64,000 bases of DNA, taken from assembly GCA_040285825.1 (NCBI GenBank), contig JAUPSS010000001.1:2170001-2234000 (forward strand), read 5' to 3'. The stretch is from Eukaryota sp. TZLM1-RC. Its lineage: Eukaryota; Metamonada: BaSk clade. This document shows, one piece after another, positions 52,438 through 63,018 of the stretch. The notes under the pieces were generated by a model. The model searched no databases. It saw only the letters and a program-made list of their open reading frames with translations, and was not told where the DNA came from. Every line of letters starts with the position of its first letter. The stretch's first letter is position 1. The translations under genes and the position numbers were made by a program.

Positions 52438-52604
52438 TAAGGTACTACCTTGATAACTGATCTCTTTCAATAACAACAAAATCTACCTGTTCATATTCTA
52501 GATCAATGGTACGACAAAAAGTACTGATAATTACAATAAACATTTATTAAGCCCCTTCGATAAACAGGGTTAAAAACACAAAAAAAAACAACGACTAAAT
52601 AGAT

Positions 52605-53585
52605 TCAATAGAAATCATTACTAAAACCAGATAGTGAAATATCATCAAAGGAGGTACTGATCTTATCTTCATCTCCGAGACCAAGAGAAAGAGAGAAAGT
52701 ATCATCATACGGTAAAAATGATGTACTCACTTGGGAAAAATCGGGTACTGAAGTTTCGTCAACGGGTTCTGATCCTTCTTGTTTCACTGGAGTATAACCA
52801 GGTAAAGGAAGAGACGCTGACTGTGTAGAAACCATAACAGCTTCAGGCGTTGGTATCTGTGGATGTGGATGAGTATAAACCTGTGAAGGGTGAGGATTAA
52901 CGGATTGAGAGGGCAAAGGTTGTTGGACAGAACCTTGGGAAGCGTCTGTTCGGAGATTTGGACGAGTAGATAACCCAGCCTTTGCGAGTCGTCTCTTCAA
53001 AGTGGACGAAGAAACGTGAAGTCCTTGGGTACGCAAAGTACTCAAAATCTCATCTTGAGTAAGGCCTTCTTGAACAAGAGCACGAAGCGTATCTTCAGGA
53101 ATTGTCTTGGGAGGGCGGCCTCTTCGCCTTTGTGACTTACTAGCTGGTGCAGGAGACATAAATCGTGAGGCAGCGGAATGAGTCATGGGTGATGGAACTA
53201 ATATGGGATACTGATAAGGACTGGAACCTGAGACAATAGGAAGCGCACCTTCCATGGGAGAAAACGACTGTGGGGGCACAATATAGAACACCATTGACTG
53301 ATCTAGCTGCGCTAACTGGGGATAGGCCATTGGTGTAAAATGTGAATAGTTACCGTGTGGCGGAATCTGATACGACGCATAGCACATAGCCTGATGAGGA
53401 CATGTAGGACATTTCTGGGGGGAGCATCGGTTACAATCTTCGATGGGCACAACAGAAGGTTTTTCCCCATGAAGCTCGGTCACTTGTGATGACTGTGTCG
53501 AGTCGTGCTGAGCTTGGGGTTTTGGTTGAGCAGGAACATCGACTTCGGCGTTGTGGTTTGGATAAAACGATGAATCGGCTTTCAT
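52605..53585 (-). CDS. AT-hook / helix-turn-helix DNA-binding protein
   Basis: 326 residues from the ATG at 53585. The open frame extends further upstream only with a non-ATG start, and a TTTGCAG acceptor-like sequence sits 2 nt before this ATG. Near the middle a perfect AT-hook core (RRRGRPPK) is followed at once by an HTH-like segment (EDTLRALVQEGLTQDEILST, then VSSSTLKRRLAKAGL), as in Psq/Tc-type or resolvase-like HTHs. The N-terminal part has a Cys cluster (CNRCSPQKCPTCPHQAMC). The rest is Pro/Ser/Gln-rich, and the C-terminus is acidic with aromatic residues, resembling an activation domain. Nuclear transcriptional regulator is inferred. It is transcribed divergently from the F-box gene. 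Confidence 0.85.
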   Translation of the reverse strand: MKADSSFYPNHNAEVDVPAQPKPQAQHDSTQSSQVTELHGEKPSVVPIEDCNRCSPQKCPTCPHQAMCYASYQIPPHGNYSHFTPMAYPQLAQLDQSMVFYIVPPQSFSPMEGALPIVSGSSPYQYPILVPSPMTHSAASRFMSPAPASKSQRRRGRPPKTIPEDTLRALVQEGLTQDEILSTLRTQGLHVSSSTLKRRLAKAGLSTRPNLRTDASQGSVQQPLPSQSVNPHPSQVYTHPHPQIPTPEAVMVSTQSASLPLPGYTPVKQEGSEPVDETSVPDFSQVSTSFLPYDDTFSLSLGLGDEDKISTSFDDISLSGFSNDFY

Positions 53586-53738
53586 ATCTGCAAACGTGAG
53601 TTTCTTAAATAGTTTTGAAAATTGAGCCAATATAGAGAAAGACCAAAAACAAGGTCAAAAGTCAAAAAGATTGATTGCAACACCTCATCATCTCACCATC
53701 CTCTTTGCCCTCAGCAAACTTTATATTAACATGGAACT
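53586..53738. promoter_or_regulatory. Shared bidirectional promoter region
   Basis: Only 153 bp separate the ATGs of two divergent genes. The region contains aaacaaggtcaaaagtcaaaaag (two GTCAAAA copies at about 53651-53667). No canonical TATA box is assignable on either strand, although ttatatta lies near the plus-strand gene. Confidence 0.5.
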
Positions 53739-55133
53739 ATGACCCGCAAACGTAAACGCCTTCATTACAAATGTCAGCTTTTGAGTCTTCCACATTCACT
53801 GTTATTTCGAATATGTAACTTGATGAATTCTCGTGATCTTTATTCATTGGCCTTGACTTGCCGTCCCTTATTTGAACTCTTTTGCAAATGGAAGTTTCAA
53901 CACAGAATTGTTTCAGTCTTTGGATCTCCATGCAATATCCACCATCAACCATTCTCTTGTCCTCTCTGTAATTCTCTTCCACGTCATTTATCTCTTTTCT
54001 CCGCAGCACCCCTTTTTGAGTCTTCTTTCGTTCCTTCTGCTCAACCCCAACCCACTCCCTTATCCACTGCCCGTAAGATCTCATCATTTGCCTACCGTTC
54101 TGATCCCAGTGAAATCATCGCCGTTGCTACTAAACAACCAGCCATTTTTGCATATTCTTCATCTGGTTCACTCCTTCAAACAATACCTTTCCATCACTAC
54201 TTTATCCCCTGTGCTGTTTACGTAAGCTCAACACAGACACCCTCTATCTTTATAGCCGGCACGGACTGCACAGTCCGTTATTATTCACTTTACCAGACTA
54301 AAGGCTCTGAGGCCACCCCTAACCATACTCCAACCATGGAGTTTACAGAACTGTACAATAACTATGTAGTTGCTAGTTCTGAATCAGGTTTCACTTATTT
54401 TTCTAGCAACACAACTAGCTCTGCCAGTGTAGATCAGAGAAGGATTTTTATTGACACTTGGGTACCTAAAGTTCCAAAGGGAAGACCTCAGCGTTTTTAC
54501 CACGATAAGGACCCTAGCTGTACCAAAACTTTTGCAGATAATCAAGTGATTACTCTTTTCACACGCCATGGTCTCTTAATATCTGACCTTCGATCACGTG
54601 GGAGTTTCCTTTCTAAAATGGAATATGGAGATCCTAATATCTCAAAGTTGATTAACACAATTAAATTATCTGAACACAAATACTTGTTGGTTACTGATTC
54701 CTCCATATTCACTATTGATACTAGAAATCTGACCCTCGATGACGTTTACAATCACGTGGAGGTTTCATCTTCAAAAATTGTTTGTGCGACCAGTTGGAAT
54801 TTTGGTCATGGAATGCTAATGGTTGGGACGAGTAACTCGAATTTGTCATTTTTCCAAATAAATCCTAATTTAGAAAAAATACATGAATCTAATTTACCTA
54901 ATCAAATCACTTCAATTGATTGCAAAAGGGGGTTAGTTGCCCTTTCTGCCGGTCAATTTGGCCTATCAAGTGTCTATGATTTGGCAGAAACAGTCAGTAA
55001 CAAGGAAAACGTGGCCAATGTTGTCAAATTTTATAATAATTCTGTTTCTCGCTCATTACATGCAGGAATTTCCCAAGACTCAAAATATGCCTTTTCTGCT
55101 GGTGATTTTATTTGCAAGTATGATTTAAGTTAA
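53739..55133 (+). CDS. F-box protein with WD40-like propeller
   Basis: 464 residues, no intron. Residues about 14-55 fit an F-box (LPHSLLFRICNLMNSRDLYS, then LALTCRPLFELFCKW). A short Cys pair (CPLC) follows, and the rest is a poorly conserved beta-propeller with blades such as AVYVSSTQTPSIFIAGTD then CTVRYYS, and HGMLMVGTSNSNLSFFQI. F-box proteins link substrates to SCF ubiquitin ligases through SKP1, with the propeller as substrate receptor. The target is unknown. Start is the first ATG after the shared promoter. Stop is TAA. Confidence 0.82.
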   Translation: MTRKRKRLHYKCQLLSLPHSLLFRICNLMNSRDLYSLALTCRPLFELFCKWKFQHRIVSVFGSPCNIHHQPFSCPLCNSLPRHLSLFSAAPLFESSFVPSAQPQPTPLSTARKISSFAYRSDPSEIIAVATKQPAIFAYSSSGSLLQTIPFHHYFIPCAVYVSSTQTPSIFIAGTDCTVRYYSLYQTKGSEATPNHTPTMEFTELYNNYVVASSESGFTYFSSNTTSSASVDQRRIFIDTWVPKVPKGRPQRFYHDKDPSCTKTFADNQVITLFTRHGLLISDLRSRGSFLSKMEYGDPNISKLINTIKLSEHKYLLVTDSSIFTIDTRNLTLDDVYNHVEVSSSKIVCATSWNFGHGMLMVGTSNSNLSFFQINPNLEKIHESNLPNQITSIDCKRGLVALSAGQFGLSSVYDLAETVSNKENVANVVKFYNNSVSRSLHAGISQDSKYAFSAGDFICKYDLS

Positions 55134-56940
55134 TGGGTTGGATGTTTAATTCAGTAATTGATTATTAGAAATGGCCAGTGTTACTTAATTGGATTTACAA
55201 CGATCTTTTTATGCAGTGGGTGGTTGCATCTTTTTAGTTTGTAAATCATAAATTTTTTTTTATATAACGACGTTTATTATTATTATTTTCATTTATCTAA
55301 CACACAAATTGTCTATTTTTAGTTGTACTGAGCGCGAATTTTTTTAGGTTAAAAATTAATGACTATGTCGTTGTATAAAGTCTTGTTGATTTCATTCTAG
55401 AAAAAAATCCATATCCACCTATTTTCACAATGATAACTATTCAGTGATGAAGTGTTTGATGGTAAAAATTGTTTGACGTAAAAATTATCTTTATATTCAC
55501 CAAGTAAAATTGAATCTACAACAAACTGTTAAGCGTCAAAGTTTGAAACATAAACTTTTGGTATACTGGTAACAGACTTAGGTTCCACTTTACTCTGTTC
55601 AATCGAAGGAATTAGTTGTTTCAATGCCAAGGTGTACTCATTTTTCCAGTCTGGCTCCACTTTATTTGAATTTCATTTGGATGGTTATCACTAATATTCT
55701 CCTTTTGTTCACCTAAAACAAATTTGATTTATTATTATAACCATAAATTGTTGTGTTCAAAGCACCACTAAAGTAGGATCTTTTGAAGGAAACATTGGTT
55801 CTTTATTTCACAAATGTTTTACATTCAATGACAATAACTACATCATGCGTGAAATTATCTAATGATTGCAGTATTGATGAAATTGGTTTTTTGTTTAACA
55901 ATCGTCAACGGATTATTATGATGAATACTGTCTGTTATCAACAACACCCATTGTTTGATGTTGTTTCCCGTCGTTTGGGGTTGTGAACACAAATAAATCA
56001 AACTTACACGATGTCTTCATTTTGAGGGTGCAGTAGATTCACTATCTTCTATGTTGAATACATCGCCTTTATGGAAATTTGATAATTGAGCAAGATGCTC
56101 CTAAGAAACTGTGTCTTCAGAACATCTATTGGCACAATATGATAATTGAAGGGCCTTGAAAGGTACCAGTATAATGGTACTTGCTGTTTTTGATTTGAGC
56201 AAATTATATTTGATCAATTTCTTTCCACTGAACAGGTGCGATAAAAATGTGCAAGTATTACAAATAGTTTAAAGTGCCTTGTCGCTGACACTAAATCACT
56301 TTAAGAGCAAAGAGGACAAAAAATAAGAAAAACAAAAAAAGTAACAAAAAGTGATTCCACCACTTTTTTTAGACAGAATTTTAGTTCAGCAAAAATAATT
56401 TATATAAAAACTTCTGAGAAGAATGTTTTGAACTCTGATCAATATTGTGTTTCAGTTCCTCATTTAGTTTCAAGAAAATAACTTTGTACACACCAAATAA
56501 GTATTCAACGTGAAACTCAGGGGTTACTTCAAAAATTCACAATCATAACAATATAAACATTAGTTGAGCAGTTGTTTTTCACTTGTAAAGAAGCGAACAT
56601 AATATTAAATCCGATAGATAATATCTTTAAAAGTTGTTTGGTTTATTATTTTTATTACTGTTTATAGAGCATCAGACATGCTTTCGCTCAAACATGCATT
56701 TTGAGTTGCTGCTGAAGATTGATAAATGATAAGAGGTAATCGCCTTCAATTAGGACAGTGTACTTGACAGTGTCATTCTGACGTCTTATTATTATAATGA
56801 CCAGGTAACAATTTTGATTTTACAAATGTTAGGTTTATAGGTTTGGGAGGTTTTGTTGATGTTGCATTACCGTACCATTAATCCCTATTTGAACTATATC
56901 AGTAATTTGAGTTTTATTATCTGATAAAATATGTATTGAA
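55134..56940. other. Long AT-rich intergenic, nothing identified
   Basis: No convincing coding region. Short open stretches (for example 55783-55986 plus) have no protein-like pattern I can name. No repeat match to the retroelement families is seen. Confidence 0.5.
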
Positions 56941-56944
56941 CATG

Positions 56945-57045
56945 CACACTTAATTAAATTAATTTATAACTAATGAAACGAATATCATTGAACCAAGATT
57001 TCCTCTACAAAATCTTGATCTTATTATTTTCTCTAATTTCTATTT
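56945..57045 (-). pseudogene. Retroelement (family A) extreme 3' end
   Basis: The reverse complement carries the aagattttgtagaggaaatc segment, a TTGGTTCAATGA stop context and the ttaatttaattaagtgtgc UTR. It matches the ends at 15.2 and 46.5 kb but inverted. Only about 100 bp remain. Confidence 0.65.
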
Positions 57046-58420
57046 GTAATTTTCAGCCAGCATGCAGAAGGTTTCCATGGACTGCAGTTCCAATGGTGGT
57101 ATGTAAATATTACTTAGTCCACCCTGTTTGTAACAAAGTTTGAACCATAAAAGGTTCGAAGAAAACAATTAAAAAAACAAAAAAGAGAAAACAATTTATG
57201 AACAGAATAATCTGAAACAAATTGTAGTTTGATAACTTAACATAAACGATTACAATATTCAGGAAAAATCATGTCAATGTCGTAGTCCAAAAGGAGGAAG
57301 GATTAACATTGACAATGTTTTGTGGCGAGAAAGGGTGTAATGACAAAATCTCGAACTGTAACATCTTAGAACTCAGTGTTGTCCAACAAATCCAGAAAAG
57401 TTCGCACAGTTCGAACATTTTGTTTTCAACATTCTTACCAATATTATAAACGGATTCAATCAACAAACCCACAATTTCACACTGCTATTTTTTGGCATTT
57501 CGATAGCAAATTTGAAACTAAACAGTGATTTTAGTGTTACTAAACTAGTGGAGAAAGAGTTTGTTGAATTTATAAGAACAAGTTTTGAACAACGAGTACT
57601 CAGTTTGACTTTGGTGATACTTTAACTTGTTATTGAATATCTATTTTTTATCAACACTTTCTCAATTTGGCAACAATTTGTCAAGCAAATTTAATATGCT
57701 TTTTCACATCACAGAAAACTTACAAAAGGTCGAATTTCAAAAAATATAAATGATGATTCTTTAATAATTCAAAATATAATTAAAATATTTCCATGATTTT
57801 ATCAATAATGCAATTGATTCTTATTACGCGTTGTTAGTTTCATGGACTGTTAAGAATATTGTCTGTTGCAAAAACGTTGTTACCAATAAATCACAGTTGC
57901 GAATCACAATTTTCCTTTTATTGAATAGATATCAATTACAAAGGATGGCATGCTGAATTTTGTGAGCAATTTCTCCATACAAGTTTTGGGGGAATATGAC
58001 ATCAGACTCAACAGTTGAACACTTCAACCACTACACCTACACCTCATTGAATAGAACACATTGAACAAAGACCTGTGCCAAGATTTGTTTTGATTGAATA
58101 TCTACTATTGCATCTCTACTTTTACCTGAATGAAAATTCGTCACAGTACACAAACTTTAATAAAACTACTGTTTAACACAACGCAACTTCATCTGATTGC
58201 CATGTTTTCGGAAACATTGTACAACTTTAATGTCCCTTTTTTGTCCATTGAGAACATGTTTCCACTTTTTTGAAGAATCTGCATATTTTTCCCGCATGTG
58301 TGTAACACTTCAAAGTGTGCATTGTTCAAGGCATTTTTCTTACATAAATCCATTGTAACAACAACAATAACATACATAACATCATCAAATGAATCCACAA
58401 CAACATCAGCACGCGTTCTT
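57046..58420. other. Intergenic, nothing identified
   Basis: AT-rich. One 67-codon minus reading at 57269-57472 shows no recognisable motif. No RNA gene or repeat seen. Confidence 0.45.
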
Positions 58421-58482
58421 CATATTTTGAATCTCGGACCTTTTCATTCACATCAAGAGACCTCAACCATGGAGCTACAGAT
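58421..58482 (-). other. tRNA-like relic (A-box and B-box remnants)
   Basis: The minus strand has TGTAGCTCCATGGTTGAGG, close to a tRNA D-arm/A-box. About 35 nt later GAGATTCAAAAT resembles a decayed B-box. Stems do not close and position 33 is not T in any register. It is a pseudogene or SINE remnant. Confidence 0.25.
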
Positions 58483-58489
58483 GATTCAT

Positions 58490-58640
58490 TAAGATGACAA
58501 TCAAACATTACATCGTTTTGGTCTCTCACAGCATCGCACATTGTCAAACAATAGGTAATAAATCTGCTGCAATTAAATATTTTTGGAAATTTTACTTGAA
58601 TGCCACATTTACAATAGAGAGTTTTGCGTTAATCACAATG
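58490..58640 (-). pseudogene. Retroelement (family B) knuckle fragment
   Basis: The minus strand reads LYCKCGIQVKFPKIFNCSRF, then ITYCLTMCDAVRDQ. This is parallel to LICKCGKSVTPTHLLNCNRF and HDAVRDQ in the 3-kb copy. Short isolated piece. Confidence 0.5.
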
Positions 58641-59635
58641 CCGCTAAACACTCACACAACAATAGTTCATTAATCATCATTTAAAAGGTCCAAAATATGA
58701 GAAATTTGGTTCAAATGGTGAACAACTTTCAAGAAATATTTGCAGGAAAGCCGTGCAGTCGAACAATAATAGTTGAACATCCGACGGATTTTGATTTTTC
58801 AACATTGTTGGATTCATTGGCATTAAAAGGCCAAAAAATGTGTCGGACTTTGGCAATCGTCGACAAAAATTGTAAGTTCAAAAACGATGCAACAATCAAA
58901 TCAAATAAGCGCTTTTTGCCCAGAATAACGTAATAATAAAACAACCCAAAAAAAGGAAGTTTCAAGTTCAGGACAATTCGACTGCAATTCATTTCATATG
59001 GATTCATTTTCACTGATTTGAAGGAATTTTTGAAATCCAAATTTTAAAATGCAATTATGTGCACTGTACTAGGAAAATAAATCAGATGTTAAAGTAACAA
59101 CTGCTCGCTCATCTATGATTTTGATACCACATTGAAGTCAAATGTTGTGTGTTGTGAAAAATAGATTATTGAGAGAATGATTTATAAAATTTTACTTATA
59201 TTTAATTGAGATCAAAGTCATTTGAATGAACGTGGAATGAAAGTTGCTGAATTGTTTGTCACAAAGACAAATTCGAATGAAATTACTTTGAAGGAATTTT
59301 ATAACCAATATTAGGTACTTAAGTAGGAATTTGGTTACGAATATGTTAGCCAGATCAAATTTCATTGCTCTAGAATAGTTATCGTTTCTGAAGTACAGAA
59401 TTGTATTTAACATTGAACACCGATGTAGAAAAATCAGTCCATCATTTCCACAGTTGCAGATATACAATGTGCAGAAACACTAATTCTATGCTTATATACC
59501 AGTGGGTTGAACTGGGTAGGTTGGAAAATTTAGACTTATGATCTAGGATTATTTCATGTAGGTTGTCCCAAGTTCTATTTCAATTTTAAACATAAAAATG
59601 AAGAATTTGAGTTTCAATTTTCAAAAAGGCGGCTG
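58641..59635. other. Intergenic, nothing identified
   Basis: Short open readings on both strands (58697-58933 plus, 58729-59040 minus, 59192-59467 minus) overlap one another and show no family motif. I consider them chance. Confidence 0.45.
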
Positions 59636-59718
59636 GACGCACACAGGAAGAAATCAGAAATTCCGACTTCCGTAGGAAAACTATAATAGACAAACTGCTG
59701 ATAAATTGAGATCGCCGA

Positions 59719-60150
59719 GTGCTCCGCCGCAACAAGTTTAATTTCTTTATAAGAAGGCAAAAAAGAATAATGGGATTAATTGAAAAAATTAAACTAATGG
59801 CTAATGAAAGAAAAACCATAATTTGGTTTGGTAGTGGAGGTGATGGGCCATCAAGACAATCTGTGAAAACCCCAAGGAAGCGCTTTTTGAAGGAGATTCA
59901 GAAACAGTTTACATATGTGAAACCTAATGGAGACGAATTCTACACATCTGCCAAAACGAATTGCTGTAAGGTATTCAATCAAAAGTTGTATCACGATGAT
60001 GGGAGGGTGAACAATGAAAAGTTTTTTTACCCTCAATGTCAGACACTCTGGTCGAGGGACATCTCAGCCTTTAGAAACCAGCTGGAGATTGCCATTAGTG
60101 ACCACTACTACAATGAAAGACCTGAGGCGTTCCGGAGACCCCGTAGATAA
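59719..60150 (+). CDS. Fanzor (TnpB-like nuclease) C-terminal half, copy 3
   Basis: 143-residue open reading whose motif order is typical of Fanzor. An RRNKFNFFIRRQKR basic helix comes first, then KTIIWFGSGGD and TPRKRFLKEIQKQF. Next is NGDEFYTSAKTNCC (DEFxTSxxxxCC), then YPQCQTLWSRDIS with the RuvC-III Asp, followed by a RPEAFRRPRR tail. The usual AA of RDxxAAxNI is AF, and the second zinc pair has only one visible Cys, so activity is doubtful. The frame extends upstream past a stop near 59712 with related sequence (RNSDFRRKTIIDKLLIN), so the 5' part is broken. The RuvC-I block is absent. It differs clearly in sequence from copies 1 and 2. Confidence 0.8.
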   Translation: MLRRNKFNFFIRRQKRIMGLIEKIKLMANERKTIIWFGSGGDGPSRQSVKTPRKRFLKEIQKQFTYVKPNGDEFYTSAKTNCCKVFNQKLYHDDGRVNNEKFFYPQCQTLWSRDISAFRNQLEIAISDHYYNERPEAFRRPRR

Positions 60151-60280
60151 GTGTTTTTCCATGTATTGCGTACATGTAAGCGTATTGTGATGTTGCTGCT
60201 TTAACTATCATTTGATATCATATAGTGATAGAACTAAAGTAAGCTTAATGTCTATCAAGATTGCATGAATTGGTCAAAAG

Positions 60281-61026
60281 TAGACCTGTGCAAAACTCAA
60301 GTCGACTCAACTCGACTCCAGAAAATAGTGAGTCGACTCGACTGGATTTCTGGTCAATCCCTTAGTTTGTTTACTTTCGTTATAAACCAAAACAAAATCT
60401 AAACATAAACAGCAAAACATCTAACACAAAGATTTACTTTCCAACCATGACTGTCAACATAAAGAATCCCTCACACTACAGTCACAAAACAACAAGTTCA
60501 AGTGAACATCTCTTTCTTGATTCAATTTCTCCTGTCTTTGAAAACAACCTTTCACTTGGGACGGATGTAGCTTGAATACAAAGGTCCTTGTCTAGATGCT
60601 TTCGCAAAACTGTCGTCGAAGTGTTCAAAGAGAAGGACTTTATCACTCTCTTTGCTTTGCATTCAGTACAGATTTTAAGTTATTGGAGACCACAAAGCAA
60701 ATATGTCCGGCAAAGTTACGAGTGCGAGGAGATAGATGAATAGGTTCTGCGTCTGAGATTGTACCGATCTCGTCTTCAGTTGTTTGGAGTTTAGGAGGTG
60801 GGGAGCTCATTGGTTGTTTGTATTTGAATAAATGATTTTTTGATAATCTCAATTGTCGAGTTTTATTAACGCTGCAATAATACATTGTGATTTGGTAACT
60901 ATAAAACTAAATACATGCAGCTTTTTCAGATTCCAGCTGAATAATAGGTTTTGTGATACCCAGAGTCGACTCGACTCCACTCTGGAAAAAATGGAGACGA
61001 CTCAATGAGTCGATTGCACAGGTCTA
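60281..61026. mobile_element. Non-autonomous hAT-like element
   Basis: 746 bp bounded by inverted ends TAGACCTGTGCA and TGCACAGGTCTA. Subterminal GTCGACTCGACT-type repeats are arrayed inside both ends, a hallmark of hAT elements. The flanks are GTCAAAAG (60273-60280) and CTCAAAAG (61027-61034), an 8-bp target-site duplication with one mismatch. There is no transposase. The interior reading (60643-60885 minus) is not recognised. It sits immediately upstream of UTP23. Confidence 0.85.
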
Positions 61027-61067
61027 CTCAAAAGCCGGAAGTGCGTTTTGATAAAATTCATTCTCAA

Positions 61068-61724
61068 ATGCGTCTTCAACGAAACAAAAAGATACGCAAG
61101 GTCCTCAACTTTTACCAAGTCCACTTCGGGCTCAGACCAAAGTATCGTGTTTTAGTCGACTCTTCTTTTATATTACATTGTGATCAATGTAACTTTAGTT
61201 TACATTCCAAACTAAAAGATGCTCTGGGAGACCAATTCAAGGTGTTTGTCTCTTCATGCACACTTTCTGTACTCACTGCTACATCTAGATCTTCACTCAA
61301 ACCATTCTCCTCGGTTTCATGCAATCACACACCCTCTTTACCATGTGGAGAGTGTGTGACCTCACTCACATCTCACAAGTTCTTTATTGCAACGCAAGAT
61401 CGAGATGTGCTCAAGACTATCAATTCTCACCCTGGGATCCCTTCACTTTCATTTCATGGTCCTGTCATCATGGTAAATGAACCTTCTTTGACATCTAAGA
61501 ATGTAGCCCAAAAATCTGAAGATGCGAAGCTTACAGTTGATGTTCCTAAGGAGGAATTGGATGAGCCGGGACAGAAGAAGAGAAAACGTAGGGGACCGAA
61601 GCAACCCAATCCTTTGTCTTGTTTGCCTCCTAAAAAGAAAAAGAATGGAGAAGGTCAAAAAAGTCAAGGAAAGGCAAGAGTTCGGTCAAGGAAAGTCAAA
61701 GAGGTTACGGTCAATAATGGCTAG
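61068..61724 (+). CDS. UTP23: rRNA-processing protein UTP23
   Basis: 218 residues from the ATG at 61068. UTP23 is a PIN-like-fold component of the small-subunit processome, needed for early cleavages of pre-18S rRNA and snR30 release in the nucleolus. Seen: the N-terminal signature RNKKIRKVLNFYQVHFGLRP, then YRVLVDSSFI. A Cys/His zinc motif (CNHTPSLPCGEC) is next, then HKFFIATQDRDV and HPGIPSLSFHGPVI. The family-specific basic tail follows with NPLSCLPPKKKK. Length fits the family (about 220-255). An in-frame ATG at 61005 lies inside the transposon's terminal repeat and is rejected as the start. No intron. Convergent with the CFAP97-like gene. Confidence 0.95.
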   Translation: MRLQRNKKIRKVLNFYQVHFGLRPKYRVLVDSSFILHCDQCNFSLHSKLKDALGDQFKVFVSSCTLSVLTATSRSSLKPFSSVSCNHTPSLPCGECVTSLTSHKFFIATQDRDVLKTINSHPGIPSLSFHGPVIMVNEPSLTSKNVAQKSEDAKLTVDVPKEELDEPGQKKRKRRGPKQPNPLSCLPPKKKKNGEGQKSQGKARVRSRKVKEVTVNNG

Positions 61725-62125
61725 TTTTTGTGCTTGTGCAGCTGATTGTTTATTTGAGTTGTATATTGCTGCCGCTTTTTAATTCAATTTGCATCATTGA
61801 TTTTTTATTAATTTTTTTTATAATGAGTTGTCATGCTAAACGCCTTGAAACATTCTATCTATTCCATTCAGTCCAGAGCATTCATGGTGAAAACAATAAA
61901 TCTGCAAGTCATATAATGATTTTGAAGTATTCATTAGCCAGAAATGGTGGCATTATTTATTGCACAATATGGAATATCTGTATCCTTACTTGTTATATCA
62001 TATGCTTCAAACATACCAAGAACACGTGACAAATTGTCACTGACAATATTTAAGTATCAACCAGCAATTTTGAAATATCTCAATCAAAATCTACTTTAGT
62101 CTTTGTAAAAACTGACAACACTAGT

Positions 62126-62563
62126 TTAAAGTAATGGATTACGTAGCTTACTGTCAAACTTGGAAAATCGCTGGACTTTTTGCTCTACGTCAATGGCATG
62201 CTTCTTTAATTCCTGGTGGGATATTGTTGGCTTAACAGTTTGTAGTTTTTTCAAAAGACGCATGTTCTCTTGTTCAATTTGTTGGTAGGGTAGATCACTT
62301 TTGGGAACTCTTTTCAAAGGAGCCCTCTCTTTTTTGGGGATGGAGGGTTTCGTCGATCGACATCGCCTATGAACATGGTAGTTCTGCCGTTCAATCTCAT
62401 TCATCCTCTCCTTTCTCTGCAGAGTCTTTTTGGATGGTCCATTTGGTATTGTGGATCCTGGTATTGGTTCTCGTATGTATTGCCCAATGGAACTTGTGGC
62501 TTTACTTATCCGATTAGCATGTAGTTTGACTTTTGTGACAGCATCTATTGGGTCTTCAAACAT
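62126..62563 (-). CDS. CFAP97/Hemingway-like flagellar protein
   Basis: 145 residues, strongly basic, with no membrane segments. The segment PYQQIEQENMRLLKKLQTVKP in the C-terminal half matches the core of the CFAP97/Hemingway (KIAA1430-type) domain, in which a helix with (E/R)ExNxxLLxxLxxIxP recurs. A basic linker with NYHVHRRCRS precedes it. Proteins of this family are linked to motile cilia/flagella axonemes. The first ATG at 62563 is used. An additional 5' exon cannot be excluded. Confidence 0.65.
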   Translation of the reverse strand: MFEDPIDAVTKVKLHANRISKATSSIGQYIREPIPGSTIPNGPSKKTLQRKERMNEIERQNYHVHRRCRSTKPSIPKKERAPLKRVPKSDLPYQQIEQENMRLLKKLQTVKPTISHQELKKHAIDVEQKVQRFSKFDSKLRNPLL

Positions 62564-62847
62564 ATTTCTTATGAGGAAACTATCAATGAATATAAACCAT
62601 CTTCCAGATTATTCATACATCAACAATATCTATATCAGGATATCTACATGTTACGCTATTCTCAAAATCTATGTACATTTGTTTATTGAACACTGTATAC
62701 TGAATTATGAAGGATACATCATAGAAAAGGCTCAGATGAATGCAAATAGCACCAATGTAATACAAAGACATCTGCTATTTCACTAGTATAGCTGCATCAA
62801 ATAGACAAGGATTTGAAACAAAATCATTTATTCATCTCATTTAACAT

Positions 62848-63018
62848 TCATTTCCCCCTCAAACTGTTACCGGCCCCTTTGGCATTTGCATCCTTCCAAT
62901 CATCCCAATAAGGATCTTTGTAAGTTTGAAAATCAGTCGAATCAATAGTTGAATCGATATAAAATGATTGATTCTGTAGTTGCCGCTGATGAATTTCTTG
63001 TTGAATTTTCTCAGACAT
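62848..63018 (-). CDS. Small ORF, 56 aa
   Basis: Open reading with good initiation context after an A-rich leader. It has a Gln-rich amphipathic start (MSEKIQQEIHQRQLQNQ) and an aromatic/acidic middle (YKDPYWDDWKDANAKG). Composition looks like a real small protein rather than chance, but I recognise no family. It is about 285 bp upstream of, and on the same strand as, the CFAP97-like gene. Confidence 0.4.
   Translation of the reverse strand: MSEKIQQEIHQRQLQNQSFYIDSTIDSTDFQTYKDPYWDDWKDANAKGAGNSLRGK

Noticed and set aside
53737-54087. Minus-strand ORF overlapping the F-box gene start
   Set aside because: It overlaps the F-box coding region and the shared promoter. Charged composition without a domain, antisense artefact.
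58697-58933. 78-codon plus-strand ORF
   Set aside because: Overlapped by a longer minus-strand ORF with equally poor features. Neither has a recognisable motif.
61005-61067. In-frame ATG giving UTP23 a 21-residue extension
   Set aside because: The ATG lies inside the terminal repeat of the hAT-like element. UTP23 proteins start near the RNKKIRK segment encoded from 61068.
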